Shown here: positions 17,389-27,016 of the stretch, one piece after another
How the letters are laid out: every line of letters starts with the position of its first letter
Numbering within the stretch: the stretch's first letter is position 1
Origin: Propionivibrio sp.
Lineage (GTDB): Bacteria; Pseudomonadota; Gammaproteobacteria; Burkholderiales; Rhodocyclaceae
DNA: 64,000 nucleotides
Assembly: GCF_029255185.1 (NCBI RefSeq)
Contig: NZ_JAPUVO010000129.1
Location: 1 to 64,000 of the forward strand
Direction of reading: 5' to 3'
Notes under the pieces: model-generated
The model's input: the letters and a program-made list of their open reading frames with translations, nothing else
Databases searched by the model: none
Told to the model about the DNA's origin: nothing
Program-made: the position numbers and the translations under genes

Positions 17389-19161
17389 ATGACAGCGCTT
17401 GGCGGCTATTTCGCGCTGTTTGACGCCGACGATGGTGGTGCCATCGTGTTGTCAGAGTTTCGTCGAGTCATCTCTTTTGCTGACGGTGGTGACCTAGCGT
17501 TGGTGTTTGCTGCCTTGGAGGCCGCTTCAGCCCAGGGCGAATGGATCGCCCTGGCCGCAGACTATGAGCTTGGCGCCTGTTTCGAACCCGCCGTCATACC
17601 GTCCGCTGCGCCCAGTTTGTGCGGCTGGGTGTTTGGGCAGGCACGGCACCTTGACGCGCAGGGCGTAATTGCCTTCCTTGAGTGCTGTCTGGACGGCCTG
17701 GCCGAGCACGAGCGTGTGGCTGGGGTGGCTGAAGTCAAGGTGATGCTGAGCGCCGCAGACCACGGCTCAAGCGTTGAGCAGATCCGGCGCTGGATTGCCG
17801 ATGGCGACTGCTACCAGATTAACCTTACCTTCCCTATTGATTGCCGGGTCTACGGCCATTCGTTAGCGCTTTATTCCCGTCTGCGCGAGCGTCAGCCGGT
17901 ACGCTATGGCGCTTACCTGGTCACTCCCGAGAAAACCGTTCTTTCTTTTTCTCCTGAACTGTTTTTCGAACGACGCGGTAGTCATGTGCTAACGCGTCCG
18001 ATGAAGGGTACCGCGCAACGTGGCGCCACGCCTGCGGAGGATGAAGCGAAGCGCGCGGCGCTACTAGTTTCGGAGAAAGAGCGTGCGGAGAACATCATGA
18101 TCGTCGATTTGTTGCGCAACGATCTGGGGCGACTGGCGGCGCCGGGCAAGGTCAGGGTCGACTCACTGTGTGTGGCCGAAGCCTATCCGACCTTGTGGCA
18201 AATGGTCTCAAGCGTCAGTGCCGACTTGCCCGGGGCGAGTCTGTCTGAGCTGTTTCGGGCCTTGTTTCCCTGCGGTTCGATTACCGGGGCGCCGAAAATT
18301 CGCGCCATGCAGCGTATCTCTGAACTGGAGTTTGCACCACGCGGCCTATATACCGGAGCACTGGGCTGGTTGGCGCCGGGTGGCGATTGCCGTTTCAATG
18401 TTGCCATTCGCACCCTGGACGTTCAGCCCGACGGGCGCGCGCGCCTCGGGGTAGGTAGCGGCATCGTCATCGACGCCGTTGCCGAACTTGAATATGCCGA
18501 ATGCCTGCTCAAGTCTGAATTTCTCACCGGCTGCGATCCCGGTTTTGAGCTCATTGAAACGCTGCGCCTGGAAGGTGGTGATTACCCGCTTCTCACCTTG
18601 CATCTGGAGCGACTTCAGGCGTCGGCACATGCTCTTTGTTTTTCCTGTGATCTGCCGGCCATTTCTGCCGCTTTGGCTGAGCACGCCTCTGCGCGTGCAA
18701 TAGGAACTTATCGCGTTCGTTTGACCTTGACACATGAGGGCCATTACCACGTCAGCCTGACGCCGTTAACCGACGAGACTGGGCCGTGGTGGGTGGTGCT
18801 GGCGGACGAACAACTCGATGCTAACGACTATCTCCTGCGTCACAAGACGAGCGCTCGCAGCCGATACCAGCGGGCGCTGGCCGCTCTGGCCGAGCATCCC
18901 GAGCTATTCGATTCGATTTTCTTCAATACCCGTGGCGAGGTCTGCGAGGGTGCGCGCAGCAATGTGTTCGTCGAGCATGACGGCGTCTTGCTGACGCCGC
19001 CATTGGCCTGTGGGCTGTTGCCGGGTGTCATGCGTCGGCAACTGCTTGAATCGGGGCGGGCGGTCGAGGCGGTGCTGACGCGGGATGACCTGCTGGGTGC
19101 GTCGGCGATCTATATGGCCAACGCCCTGCGCGGGCTGATTCCCGTCAGTCTGCGGGTCTGA
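17389..19161 (+). CDS. pabB: Aminodeoxychorismate synthase I fused to aminodeoxychorismate lyase
   Basis: A 590-residue fusion for 4-aminobenzoate in folate synthesis. Residues 1 to about 385 are a chorismate-binding PabB domain with DCYQINLT, RPMKGTAQRG (the catalytic Lys), ENIMIVDLLRNDLGR, PCGSITGAPKIRAM and GVGSGIVIDA. After a junction near ECLLKSEFL, the remaining 200 residues are a PLP-dependent PabC-type lyase with LLRHKTSAR (the probable PLP Lys) and a late CEGARSNVF. The fusion converts chorismate plus ammonia to aminodeoxychorismate and then releases pyruvate. A glutamine amidotransferase (PabA) is not in the window. Convergent with dut, 10 bases apart. Confidence 0.93.
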   Translation: MTALGGYFALFDADDGGAIVLSEFRRVISFADGGDLALVFAALEAASAQGEWIALAADYELGACFEPAVIPSAAPSLCGWVFGQARHLDAQGVIAFLECCLDGLAEHERVAGVAEVKVMLSAADHGSSVEQIRRWIADGDCYQINLTFPIDCRVYGHSLALYSRLRERQPVRYGAYLVTPEKTVLSFSPELFFERRGSHVLTRPMKGTAQRGATPAEDEAKRAALLVSEKERAENIMIVDLLRNDLGRLAAPGKVRVDSLCVAEAYPTLWQMVSSVSADLPGASLSELFRALFPCGSITGAPKIRAMQRISELEFAPRGLYTGALGWLAPGGDCRFNVAIRTLDVQPDGRARLGVGSGIVIDAVAELEYAECLLKSEFLTGCDPGFELIETLRLEGGDYPLLTLHLERLQASAHALCFSCDLPAISAALAEHASARAIGTYRVRLTLTHEGHYHVSLTPLTDETGPWWVVLADEQLDANDYLLRHKTSARSRYQRALAALAEHPELFDSIFFNTRGEVCEGARSNVFVEHDGVLLTPPLACGLLPGVMRRQLLESGRAVEAVLTRDDLLGASAIYMANALRGLIPVSLRV

Positions 19162-19171
19162 GCGGGGGTAA

Positions 19172-19621
19172 TCAGGACTTGCCGGTGCTGCCGAAACCGC
19201 CGTCGCCGCGGGTGCTGGCGTCAAACTCGTCAACGACGTTGAAGGCGACCTGCAGGACCGGAACAACGACGAGCTGGGCCAGGCGGTCAAGCGGGTTGAG
19301 TGTGAAACTCTCCTTGCCGCGATTCCAGGTCGACACCATGATTTCACCCTGATAGTCGGAGTCGATCAGACCGACCAGGTTGCCGAGCACGATGCCGTGT
19401 TTATGCCCCAGTCCGGAACGCGGCAGGATCATCGCGGCCAGACCGGGGTCGGCCAGGTGAATGGCGATGCCGGTTGGGATCAGCAGGGTGTCGCCGGGGT
19501 GGATTTTTAACGGGGCATCAATGCAGGCGCGTAAATCAAGGCCGGCGGAGCCAGGAGTGGCGTAATGCGGTGGGTTGTCTTTGAGTCTGGGGTCGAGCAG
19601 GCGGACTTCGATGCGGTGCAT
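19172..19621 (-). CDS. dut: Deoxyuridine 5'-triphosphate nucleotidohydrolase
   Basis: Hydrolyses dUTP to dUMP and pyrophosphate, keeping uracil out of DNA and supplying the dTMP precursor. The 149 residues carry the trimeric dUTPase motifs in order: [44 protein letters not shown] and the C-terminal [12 protein letters not shown]. Its ATG overlaps the coaBC stop codon by one base, so the two are translationally linked, an arrangement common in proteobacteria. Confidence 0.97.
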   Translation of the reverse strand: MHRIEVRLLDPRLKDNPPHYATPGSAGLDLRACIDAPLKIHPGDTLLIPTGIAIHLADPGLAAMILPRSGLGHKHGIVLGNLVGLIDSDYQGEIMVSTWNRGKESFTLNPLDRLAQLVVVPVLQVAFNVVDEFDASTRGDGGFGSTGKS

Positions 19622-20811
19622 TAGCGGTTCTCCAGCAAAGTGGCAATGCGCGCCACCAGTTGGCGCGCCAGTTCAAGCTTGGGCGCCGGGGGCAGCGGCA
19701 ACTGGCCGTTTTCGTCAAATAGGATCAGCGTGTTGCCATCCGCGCCAAAACTATCTTGAATCAGGTTACCGACGATTAGTGGAATCTTCTTTGTGACGCG
19801 CTTCTTCTCTGCGTATTCGGCCAGATTGTGGCTTTCGGCGGCAAAACCGACGCATAGCGGTGGCACGGGCAGGGCCGCGACCTCGGACAGGATATCCGGA
19901 TTAAGGACCAGTTCAATGGACGGCGCGCTGTTGCCGTCCTTCTTGATTTTGTGTTCGGCAGCGCTCCTCGGGCGATAGTCGGCAACTGCGGCGACGCCGA
20001 TGAAAACGTCATGCAGAGCAGCGCGCTGCATGACGGCGGCGTGCATTTCAAGCGCGCTGGTGACGTCGATGCGTGTCACACCGCGCGGCGTGTTTTGGCT
20101 GACCGGTCCACAGACAAGCGTGACTTGCGCACCTGCTTCCCGCGCGGCGCGCGCCACGGCAAAGCCCATCTTGCCACTCGACAGATTGGTAATGCCGCGT
20201 ACCGGGTCGATGGCCTCGAAGGTCGGGCCGGCGGTCAGCAGAACTTTCTTGCCATTGAGTAATTTGGGTTGGAAGAAGGCGACCAGTTCGGCGACGATTT
20301 CTTCGGCTTCGAGCATGCGGCCAGGGCCTTGTTCGCCGCAGGCCTGATCACCGCAGGCGGGGCCGAGAATGGCGACGCCGTCGCCGCGCAGGGTGTCGAT
20401 GTTGCGCTGTGTGGCCGGGTTCTCCCACATTTGAAGGTTCATCGCCGGAGCCACCAGCAGCGGGCAGTTGCGCGCCAGAGTGAGGGTGCTGAGCAGATCA
20501 TCGGCCAGACCATGCGCCAGCTTGGCGAGAAAATCGGCGCTAGCCGGGGCGATGAGCAGCACATCGGCGTCACGCGAGAGGTCGATGTGCGCCATGTTGT
20601 TGGCAACCCGTGGGTCCCACTGGTCGCAGAAAACGGGTTTCCCGGAGAGAGCCTGAAAGGTGACCGGCGCGATGAAGCGGGTGGCGGCCTCGGTCATGGT
20701 CACCTGAACCGTAGCGCCCTGCTTGATCAGCAGGCGGACAAGTTCGGCTGCCTTGTAGGCGGCAATGCCGCCGGTAATGCCGAGGACAATGCGTTTTCCC
20801 ATTAATTCCAT
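19621..20811 (-). CDS. coaBC: Bifunctional CoaBC (phosphopantothenoylcysteine synthetase/decarboxylase)
   Basis: Joins cysteine to 4'-phosphopantothenate and decarboxylates the product in coenzyme A synthesis. The 396 residues show the CoaC flavin domain ([34 protein letters not shown], the substrate-lid Cys near [14 protein letters not shown]), and then the CoaB domain ([30 protein letters not shown]). Two ATGs are close: 20811 and 20802. The second gives MGKRIVLG, the usual start of the family, so the true start may be 20802. Divergent from radC. Confidence 0.96.
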   Translation of the reverse strand: MELMGKRIVLGITGGIAAYKAAELVRLLIKQGATVQVTMTEAATRFIAPVTFQALSGKPVFCDQWDPRVANNMAHIDLSRDADVLLIAPASADFLAKLAHGLADDLLSTLTLARNCPLLVAPAMNLQMWENPATQRNIDTLRGDGVAILGPACGDQACGEQGPGRMLEAEEIVAELVAFFQPKLLNGKKVLLTAGPTFEAIDPVRGITNLSSGKMGFAVARAAREAGAQVTLVCGPVSQNTPRGVTRIDVTSALEMHAAVMQRAALHDVFIGVAAVADYRPRSAAEHKIKKDGNSAPSIELVLNPDILSEVAALPVPPLCVGFAAESHNLAEYAEKKRVTKKIPLIVGNLIQDSFGADGNTLILFDENGQLPLPPAPKLELARQLVARIATLLENR

Positions 20812-20871
20812 GCGGATGACCCGATAGCCTGGTTAAAATGACGAACGAAGCATTCTAACCGAGATTGCGCC

Positions 20872-21549
20872 ATGGCAATTACCGACTGGCCGAAGGACGA
20901 ACGCCCGCGCGAACGCTTGCTTGTGCAGGGCGCTGCTGCCCTTTCCGATGCCGAATTGCTGGCCATTTTCCTGCGTGTTGGCGTCAAAGGAAAAAGTGCG
21001 GTCGATCTGGCGCGCGAGTTGATCCGGCGTTTTGGCAGTCTGAATCGTCTTTTTTCAGCGTCTGAGGCGGAGTTTTCGCAGATTCCCGGAATGGGGCCGG
21101 CCAAATTCGCCCAGTTGCAGGCCGTCCTCGAAATGTCGCGTCGCGCCCTGGTCGAGGACATGAAGCAGGCTAATGCCTTTGCAACCCCGGGCGCAGTGCG
21201 CGATTATCTGAAGCTGTATCTGTCCGGGCTGGCGCATGAAGTGTTTTTGGCACTGTGGCTCGATGCGCAAAACCGTCTGATAGCCGCCGAAGAACTGTTT
21301 CGTGGCACACTGACGCAAACCAGCGTCTATCCAAGAGAAGTCGTCAAGAAAGCCTTGTGGCATAACGCGGCTGCTGTGGTTCTGGCGCACAACCATCCTT
21401 CCGGCGTTTCCGAGCCATCGTCCGCCGACCAGTTACTCACCCGTGAACTCAAGCAAGCGCTGGCTTTGGTTGATGTTCGGGTGCTTGATCATTTCATTGT
21501 GGCGGGGCAATCTCAACCCTTGTCGTTCGCCGAACGCGGCTTGCTATAA
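20872..21549 (+). CDS. radC: RadC/JAB-domain protein
   Basis: A 225-residue RadC-family protein. The N-terminal part has UPF0758 and helix-hairpin-helix segments ([16 protein letters not shown]). The C-terminal JAB/MPN metalloprotease-like domain has [21 protein letters not shown], including the H-x-HP and Asp metal ligands. RadC was once linked to DNA repair, but its biochemical role is unproven. Start ATG 20872. Divergent from coaBC, 60 bases apart, with a TAAAAT-like -10 in the gap. Confidence 0.93.
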   Translation: MAITDWPKDERPRERLLVQGAAALSDAELLAIFLRVGVKGKSAVDLARELIRRFGSLNRLFSASEAEFSQIPGMGPAKFAQLQAVLEMSRRALVEDMKQANAFATPGAVRDYLKLYLSGLAHEVFLALWLDAQNRLIAAEELFRGTLTQTSVYPREVVKKALWHNAAAVVLAHNHPSGVSEPSSADQLLTRELKQALALVDVRVLDHFIVAGQSQPLSFAERGLL

Positions 21550-21568
21550 CCGAACTGTCAGAAATAGC

Positions 21569-21598
21569 TTGAACTTTCCCGGCCGTATAGGCTAAAAT
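21569..21598 (+). promoter_or_regulatory. Candidate sigma-70 promoter of rpmB-rpmG
   Basis: TTGAAC at 21569-21574 and TAAAAT at 21593-21598, 18 bases apart, placed about 40 bases before the rpmB start. Strong housekeeping promoters are expected for ribosomal protein genes. Confidence 0.6.
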
Positions 21599-21636
21599 CG
21601 CCGGCTTTCTTCCCAAGATCAATTGGAGCAACAATC

Positions 21637-21870
21637 ATGGCGCGTGTCTGCCAAGTAACGGGTAAAGGCCCGATGGTTGGGAACAATGTTTCCCATGCCA
21701 ACAATCGAACGAAGCGCCGCTTCCTCCCGAATTTGCAATACCGCCGTTTCTGGGTTGAAAGCGAAAACCACTGGGTGCGCCTGCGCGTCTCCAGCGCCGG
21801 TCTGCGCACTATCGACAAGAACGGTATCGACGTCGTGCTCGCTGACCTGCGCGCCCGCGGCGAGATCTGA
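21637..21870 (+). CDS. rpmB: 50S ribosomal protein L28
   Basis: A 77-residue ribosomal protein starting [20 protein letters not shown], with [13 protein letters not shown] and a basic middle typical of L28. It is part of the large subunit. GGAG lies upstream of the ATG. The pair rpmB-rpmG is one of the most common ribosomal gene couples in proteobacteria. Confidence 0.98.
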   Translation: MARVCQVTGKGPMVGNNVSHANNRTKRRFLPNLQYRRFWVESENHWVRLRVSSAGLRTIDKNGIDVVLADLRARGEI

Positions 21871-21885
21871 CAAGGAGCTCCAGCC

Positions 21886-22041
21886 ATGCGTGAAAAAATC
21901 AAACTCGAGTCGACTGCCGGCACCGGCCACTTCTACACGACGACCAAGAACAAGAAGACCATGCCGGAGAAAATGGAAATCATGAAATATGATCCCAAAG
22001 TTCGCAAGCATGTCGCCTACAAGGAAACCAAGCTGAAGTAA
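21886..22041 (+). CDS. rpmG: 50S ribosomal protein L33
   Basis: A 51-residue protein starting [20 protein letters not shown] and ending YKETKLK. GGAG lies 7 bases before ATG 21886, and the gene starts 16 bases after rpmB. It has no CxxC zinc ribbon, so it is the Cys-free form of L33 found in most proteobacteria. A terminator hairpin follows the stop. Confidence 0.97.
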   Translation: MREKIKLESTAGTGHFYTTTKNKKTMPEKMEIMKYDPKVRKHVAYKETKLK

Positions 22042-22056
22042 TAATTCAGCCTGGCC

Positions 22057-22093
22057 GAAAAAAAACCTTGCTTAACTAGTGAGGTTTTTTTTC
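22057..22093. terminator. Bidirectional terminator between rpmG and aceK
   Basis: A perfect 12-bp stem pairs GAAAAAAAACCT with AGGTTTTTTTTC around a 13-base loop. It lies 16 bases after rpmG and runs into the last codons of aceK on the other strand, so it can stop transcription from both convergent genes. Confidence 0.85.
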
Positions 22094-23857
22094 GTCCGGC
22101 TTTTGGGTTGTTCCGTAAGCGTTACAAAAGCGCAATTCCTGTGGATAGGGAAAGAAATCAACAACGTGACCGGCGCGAATTTTCTCCTGCGTTGCTTTCC
22201 AGAAATCGACACTCAGCAGATGGCGGTGGTATTTGAGAAAAGATGAGCGGATCTTGGGTGATCCGAGCAGGAAGGCGGCAAATTCCTCGGGAAACACATC
22301 GTTCCTGGCCACTGAATACCATGGCTCGCTCGACATTTCCATTTCCGGATAGGGAGCTTCCGGGATGGCCCGGAAATTACAGTCGGTCATGTATTCGATT
22401 TCGTCATAATCGTAGAACACCACGCGGTTGTAGCTCGTCATGCCGAAATTTTTCCACAGCATGTCGCCGGGAAATATGTTGGCGCTGGCCAGCTCGCGAA
22501 TGGCGTTGCCATATTCAAGCACGGCGTGGTCAAGCTCTTCGGGGCTGGCCGAGTCGAGATAGATGTTCAGCGGGGTCATGCGCCGTTCAATGTAGAGGTG
22601 CTTGATGACGAGGTCATTGCCGTCTTCTTCCAGCAGCGACGGGGCGTGGGTGCGCAAGGCCTCGATCAGTTCGTCTGAAAACCGTTTTTTCGGCAAGGCA
22701 ACGAGCGAAAACTCCAGGGTGTCGGCCATCCGGCCGACGCGGTCAACCTTCTTGACCAGCATGTATTTGGCCTTGACCGTTTCGTGATCAACCTCTTTCG
22801 TCGCCGCAAAAACGTCCTTGATGATCTTGAACACATAGGGATAAGAGGGCAAGGTAAACACCAGCATGACCATGCCGAGAACGCCCGGGGCGATGATGAA
22901 TTTGTCCTCAGAGTGGCGCAGGTGATCCTTCAGATCGCGGAAGAACATTGTCTTGCCCTGCTTGCCCAGGCCGAGCATGGTGTAGATTTCCGAACGTGGC
23001 TTGTTGTTCGGCAGCATGCTTTGCAGGAACTGAAAGTAGCCCGAGGGCACCTCCATGTCGACCATGAAATAGGCGCGTGACAAGGAGAAGAGCAGAACGA
23101 TCCACGAGGTGTCGAGCAGGACGGTATCGAGTACCAATTTACCTTCCGGCGAGTGCAACACGGGAATGGCGAAAGGCGTCACCACGTGACCATTGATCGC
23201 CTTGCCGAAAATATAGGCGGCCTTGTTCCGGTAAAAAGCGGAGTACAGCACCTGAACCTGGATATTGGATTCTGCCTTAGGCCAGCCGCCGAGGAATTTC
23301 TTGACAGTACGCAGAGTGTAGTCGACGTCCCGGTCGAGGTCTTCAAACGGGCGTTGCCAGTCGAAATCAAGGACGATTTGCTTGATCATCTGACGTAGTC
23401 CGCGCTGCAGGGGGTAGTAGCTTGAATAACTTGGCGGGTCAGAGAGGATGTATTCGGTGGATACCGCCGGGCGGGCGAAGATATAGTCGTTGTGAAAGTA
23501 GGTGCGGTGCAGCAGTCTTGAGCATACCGAGTTGAAGAATGTTTCAGCGAGTTCAGGTTGCTTGTGGTTGATCAACTGGCCAATGTAGAGCAGTTTGACC
23601 TGCTGCCAGGTGTCGTCATCGAGTGAATGGGCGCCGTATTCCGCCTCGATAAGCTTGGCCGTTTCGTTGCTGCGATTGTCGTAGGATGGGATACGTTCGC
23701 TGACCGCCTGGTGAACGCCCTTCCAGTCACCCGCCTCAAAGAGAAGCTTGGCCTGCTGACCGTAGTGCCGGATCAACTGGTAGTGCCGGTCGAAACCATC
23801 GAGCATGGCCTTGGCAATATTTAGAGCCAGGGGGCTTCTGACTGTCGAGATGTTCAT
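22076..23857 (-). CDS. aceK: Isocitrate dehydrogenase kinase/phosphatase
   Basis: Bifunctional enzyme that phosphorylates isocitrate dehydrogenase to send isocitrate into the glyoxylate shunt, and reverses this when carbon is plentiful. The 593 residues match AceK (about 570-600). Recognisable segments are YYPLQRGLRQMIKQ, VLYSAFYRNKAAYIFGK, the ATP-binding region near VFKIIKDVFAATK, and the late NIFPGDMLWKNFGMT and DYDEIEYMTDCNFR. It is not next to aceA-aceB as in enteric bacteria, but 10 kb away and probably has its own promoter. The C-terminal codons overlap the shared terminator. Confidence 0.97.
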   Translation of the reverse strand: MNISTVRSPLALNIAKAMLDGFDRHYQLIRHYGQQAKLLFEAGDWKGVHQAVSERIPSYDNRSNETAKLIEAEYGAHSLDDDTWQQVKLLYIGQLINHKQPELAETFFNSVCSRLLHRTYFHNDYIFARPAVSTEYILSDPPSYSSYYPLQRGLRQMIKQIVLDFDWQRPFEDLDRDVDYTLRTVKKFLGGWPKAESNIQVQVLYSAFYRNKAAYIFGKAINGHVVTPFAIPVLHSPEGKLVLDTVLLDTSWIVLLFSLSRAYFMVDMEVPSGYFQFLQSMLPNNKPRSEIYTMLGLGKQGKTMFFRDLKDHLRHSEDKFIIAPGVLGMVMLVFTLPSYPYVFKIIKDVFAATKEVDHETVKAKYMLVKKVDRVGRMADTLEFSLVALPKKRFSDELIEALRTHAPSLLEEDGNDLVIKHLYIERRMTPLNIYLDSASPEELDHAVLEYGNAIRELASANIFPGDMLWKNFGMTSYNRVVFYDYDEIEYMTDCNFRAIPEAPYPEMEMSSEPWYSVARNDVFPEEFAAFLLGSPKIRSSFLKYHRHLLSVDFWKATQEKIRAGHVVDFFPYPQELRFCNAYGTTQKPDEKKPH

Positions 23858-24020
23858 AGTAATTGCCGGAAGGGTGCAGAATCGAAAATTGTCCGAGATA
23901 GAACAGGCTCATGAATATACATTGTTTGCAGTCGCGTCAAAATCCGGAAAAAATAAATCGTGTCAGCTCATCCTGCAATAAGCACGGCCATGTAAATCGG
24001 ATTGAAGCCAAAACCGCAGC

Positions 24021-24047
24021 TAAAGTCCGCGCACAAAACACCGTTAA
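24021..24047 (+). promoter_or_regulatory. Sigma-28 (FliA) promoter of fliC, upstream copy
   Basis: TAAAGTCC, 11 bases, then ACCGTTAA, against a sigma-28 consensus TAAAGTTT-N11-GCCGATAA. The same -35 and nearly the same -10 recur before flgM, which supports the call. Confidence 0.75.
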
Positions 24048-24076
24048 GGGCTTACACGGCTGGCTGAAGAAAATTC

Positions 24077-24103
24077 TAAAGTTTTGCTTCAGCAGGTCGT
24101 AAA
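24077..24103 (+). promoter_or_regulatory. Second sigma-28-like site before fliC
   Basis: A perfect -35 TAAAGTTT, 11 bases, and GTCGTAAA, a weaker -10. It lies 56 bases downstream of the better site. It could be a second start, or the real one. Confidence 0.5.
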
Positions 24104-24203
24104 GCGAGTTGTAAGTGAATTATTCGCCACAAAGGATGGGCCGGTAGAACACCGTAAGGCAAGTAAACAGGACCCCAAAGTCAATTCAGACCAGGAGATA
24201 CAA

Positions 24204-26498
24204 ATGCCCCAAATTATCAACACCAACGTACCGTCGCTCAACGCGCAACGTAACTTGAACATGTCGCAGTCCGCGCTGGCCACCTCCTTGCAGCGCCTGT
24301 CTTCTGGTCTGCGCATCAATAGCGCCAAGGACGACGCTGCCGGCCTCTCCATTTCCGAACGCATGACTTCGCAGATCCGCGGCTTGAACCAGGCAGCGCG
24401 CAATGCCAACGACGGCGTTTCCCTGTCGCAAACGGCTGAAGGCGATCTGGCACAGATCGGCGACGGCCTGCAGCGGATGCGCGAACTAGCCGTCCAGTCG
24501 GCCAACGCCTCAAATACCGCAGCGGACCGCGCGGCAATCAACGCCGAAGTCCAGTCGCTGGCCGCTGAAATCGACCGCACCGCACAGAATTCAGCCTTCA
24601 ACGGGACCAAACTGCTCGATGGTTCGTTCACCGCGCAAAAATTCCAGGTCGGCGCCAACGCCACTTCCAGTGACAGCATCACTATCAGCCAGATCGTCAG
24701 CGCACGTACCTCGGCGCTTGGCGGCGTCGGCACCAGCTTTGCCGCAACCACCACCTCAACCGCGACAACGACTGCACTATCCACCGGCGATCTGACACTC
24801 AACGGCTTCCAGGTCGGCGCCTCCAGCCTCGGCACCGGCCCCGGACAAAGCACCGCCAGCGCCTTCTCGATTGCCGCCGCGATCAACAGCATCGGCGACA
24901 AATCGGGGGTTACGGCAACTGCCAACTCCAATAGCGTTACCGGCGTTGCGACCACTCTGAATACGGCGATTGCCGCCAACACCTTCAGCATCAACGGCAT
25001 CAACATCGGCGCCATCGCCGCCGGCACCACGTCTGCCGGCCAGGGTGCCAACATCGCGGCAGCGATCACCGCCGTATCGACGCAAACCGGCGTTACCGCA
25101 GTTGCCGATGCGACCACTGGCGTGCTAACCCTGACCGCCGCCGATGGCCGCGACGTTAACCTTGCACTGGTTGCCACAGCGACAACTCCGGCCAACGCCG
25201 CAACCGCCAAAGCCGCCTTCCTGACGCAAACCGGTTTGACTGCCGATTCACCGGCGGCCCAGGTTCTTGGCACGGTGATTACCGCCGGCGCCTTCGGCAC
25301 ACCCACCTTTGCTGGCGGTTCGGTTGCCGCCGGCACCCTGACGGCAAACGGCGCCAGCGTCGGTGCCGCCACCCTGGGTACTGGCGCATTTACTGCCGCA
25401 ACAGCGGCCACGACGGCTGCGATTGGCACCACGCTCACCTTCTCGGCCGGCATGACGGCGGGCAGCACCTATGACTTCACCACCGTCGGCGGCACGGCAC
25501 AAAGCTTTTCGATCGTCGCAACGGGCGTCGCTGCCACCGATGCACAAGCATTCGCCACCGCCTTCAACGCGTTTGCCGGCACCACCACGGTTACTGGCGG
25601 CGGTGCGGTCCTCACGGCTGCTGGCGGCACCTTCGGTGTCGGGGTGACCAGCGTCAGAACGGCGGAACAAGTCGCTGCTGGGGTGACCAGTGCGCAAGCG
25701 ACGATCGCCGCAACATCGGCAATCGCCACGGCCAATGCCGCTCAACTGGCGGTCAGTGCCGGCACCAAGGGTACGCAAGCGTCCAATGGCGCTGCCTACG
25801 GCGGCCAGGAATTGGCCCGAGCGATTACCCTCGCACTGGCATCGGCCACGGGCGGCGCTGCGGTTAACGGTAACGTAACGTCCAATCAAACCACGGGCGC
25901 CATGACCTATGTCGCAGGCACGACCGACAGTCTGCAATTGGGCAGAACCGGTACTGCGACGAGTGCGGCTACCGCCGTGACCGACCAAACCGCATTGGCC
26001 ACCCTGCTTGGTATCACTACGGCACGCATTGGCACGGCAGCCGCTGGAACCAACACCACCAATCACGGCACGATCACGCTAAGCAGCACGGCTGCCTCCG
26101 GCATCGTGTGGGCTGGCGCTGCCGCCACCAAGGCCGGTCTGGCTGCCTCCGGCACCCAATCGGCGACGGTCGCTTCGGCGGTATCGAGCATTGCAACGCT
26201 TGACGTACTATCGGCCAATTCGGCGACCAACGCGTTGGCAACCATTGACGGCGCCCTGGCGACGGTCAATGCCTCACGCGCTGCGCTCGGTACCTTCCAG
26301 AACCGTTTTGCTTCAGTCGTCACCAGCCTGCAAACAACGTCGGAAAACTTGACCGCATCACGCAGCCGTATCCAGGACACCGACTTTGCCGCAGAAACAG
26401 CTAACCTGACGCGCAACTCGATCCTGCAACAGGCGGGTACGGCGATGCTGGCCCAGGCCAACTCGCTGCCGCAGAACGTGCTGTCGCTGCTCCGCTAA
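24204..26498 (+). CDS. fliC: Flagellin with very long variable region
   Basis: Filament subunit secreted through the flagellar export channel. ATG 24204 opens the conserved start [18 protein letters not shown], with AGGAG at 24193-24197; the open frame extends 40 codons further upstream without family resemblance. Residues 1 to about 175 and the last 85 (ending [16 protein letters not shown]) are the conserved D0/D1 domains. Between them lie about 500 residues rich in Ala, Thr, Gly and Ser with very few charged residues. This section includes several flagellin-IN-like repeats (for example [17 protein letters not shown] followed by [17 protein letters not shown]). At 764 residues it is much longer than typical betaproteobacterial flagellins. 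The surface-exposed part is probably the most variable protein in the island. Confidence 0.97.
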   Translation: MPQIINTNVPSLNAQRNLNMSQSALATSLQRLSSGLRINSAKDDAAGLSISERMTSQIRGLNQAARNANDGVSLSQTAEGDLAQIGDGLQRMRELAVQSANASNTAADRAAINAEVQSLAAEIDRTAQNSAFNGTKLLDGSFTAQKFQVGANATSSDSITISQIVSARTSALGGVGTSFAATTTSTATTTALSTGDLTLNGFQVGASSLGTGPGQSTASAFSIAAAINSIGDKSGVTATANSNSVTGVATTLNTAIAANTFSINGINIGAIAAGTTSAGQGANIAAAITAVSTQTGVTAVADATTGVLTLTAADGRDVNLALVATATTPANAATAKAAFLTQTGLTADSPAAQVLGTVITAGAFGTPTFAGGSVAAGTLTANGASVGAATLGTGAFTAATAATTAAIGTTLTFSAGMTAGSTYDFTTVGGTAQSFSIVATGVAATDAQAFATAFNAFAGTTTVTGGGAVLTAAGGTFGVGVTSVRTAEQVAAGVTSAQATIAATSAIATANAAQLAVSAGTKGTQASNGAAYGGQELARAITLALASATGGAAVNGNVTSNQTTGAMTYVAGTTDSLQLGRTGTATSAATAVTDQTALATLLGITTARIGTAAAGTNTTNHGTITLSSTAASGIVWAGAAATKAGLAASGTQSATVASAVSSIATLDVLSANSATNALATIDGALATVNASRAALGTFQNRFASVVTSLQTTSENLTASRSRIQDTDFAAETANLTRNSILQQAGTAMLAQANSLPQNVLSLLR

Positions 26499-26531
26499 GC
26501 GAACAGCCGTAACAGGTCGTAGCAAGACCAG

Positions 26532-26561
26532 GGGCGCGGTGGCGGCAACGCGACCGCGCCC
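26532..26561. repeat. GC-rich hairpin between fliC and flaG
   Basis: GGGCGCGGT at 26532-26540 pairs with ACCGCGCCC at 26553-26561 around a 12-base loop. There is no T run, so it is not a classical terminator. It may stabilise the abundant fliC mRNA or reduce read-through into flaG. Confidence 0.45.
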
Positions 26562-26588
26562 TGACACCGTTAGACGAAGGAGTGCGAC

Positions 26589-26954
26589 ATGAGCATCCAG
26601 ACTATTATCAGTACGTCGTCACCGCTACAGAGCAGCCACGAAGCCAGCAGCGTAGTACGCGAGGCCAGGGCCGCCGCGCCGTCCGCGCCAGAAAAGGCAG
26701 CGCCGCCAGCAAAACCCGTACAAGCGGCCAGCACGGAACAATTGCAAGCTGCAGTAAAAAGCGTTGAGGAGTATATTCAACCGACCAATGATGCATTGGA
26801 ATTTAGCCTCAGCGACGAGACGGGCGGCATTGTTGTCAAGATCATTGACCGCGACACCAAGGAAGTGATCCGCCAGATACCCTCGGAAGAAATGATCGCC
26901 ATCGCCAAAGCGCTTGACAGCATCAAAGGTTTGTTTGTAAAACAGAACGCCTGA
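26589..26954 (+). CDS. flaG: FlaG-family flagellar protein
   Basis: A 121-residue protein between flagellin and the cap gene. The N-terminal half is a loose Ala/Pro/Ser-rich segment; the C-terminal half has LEFSLSDETGGIVVKIIDRD followed by TKEVIRQIPSEEMIAIAKAL, the FlaG family core. FlaG affects filament length in several polar-flagellated bacteria, though the mechanism is unclear. AAGGAG precedes the ATG. It lies between fliC and fliD as in Pseudomonas and Vibrio. Confidence 0.93.
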   Translation: MSIQTIISTSSPLQSSHEASSVVREARAAAPSAPEKAAPPAKPVQAASTEQLQAAVKSVEEYIQPTNDALEFSLSDETGGIVVKIIDRDTKEVIRQIPSEEMIAIAKALDSIKGLFVKQNA

Positions 26955-26955
26955 G

Positions 26956-26977
26956 CGCCACGCATCGACGCGTGGCG
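26956..26977. repeat. Hairpin after flaG
   Basis: CGCCACGC at 26956-26963 and GCGTGGCG at 26970-26977 form a perfect 8-bp stem with a 6-base loop, one base after the flaG stop. Without a T tract it is more likely an mRNA-processing or stability element than a terminator. Confidence 0.45.
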
Positions 26978-27016
26978 TGCTGATCAGTCAGGCGCTGAAC
27001 GCAGCAGGAGTCAATC

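Larger units (their letters stand above)
23858..24203. other. Intergenic region aceK / fliC with flagellin promoters
   Basis: These 346 bases separate divergent aceK and fliC. The fliC side carries two sigma-28-like sites, listed separately, and an mRNA leader of up to about 150 bases. The aceK side (23858-24000) should hold its promoter, but I could not fix one. Short open frames here show no family-like sequence. Confidence 0.5.

Noticed and set aside
24089..25468. Long antisense open frame (459 codons) over the flagellin gene
   Set aside because: It mirrors the Ala/Thr-rich codon pattern of fliC, has no ribosome site, and shows only low-complexity Ala/Val/Ser sequence without family marks.
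25248..26066. Second antisense frame over fliC, Gly/Arg/Cys-rich
   Set aside because: Composition is that expected from reading GC-rich flagellin codons backwards; no start signal.
26499..26588. Sigma-28 promoter before flaG (ACCGTTAG near 26566-26573)
   Set aside because: The sequence 11 bases upstream has no resemblance to TAAAGTCC.
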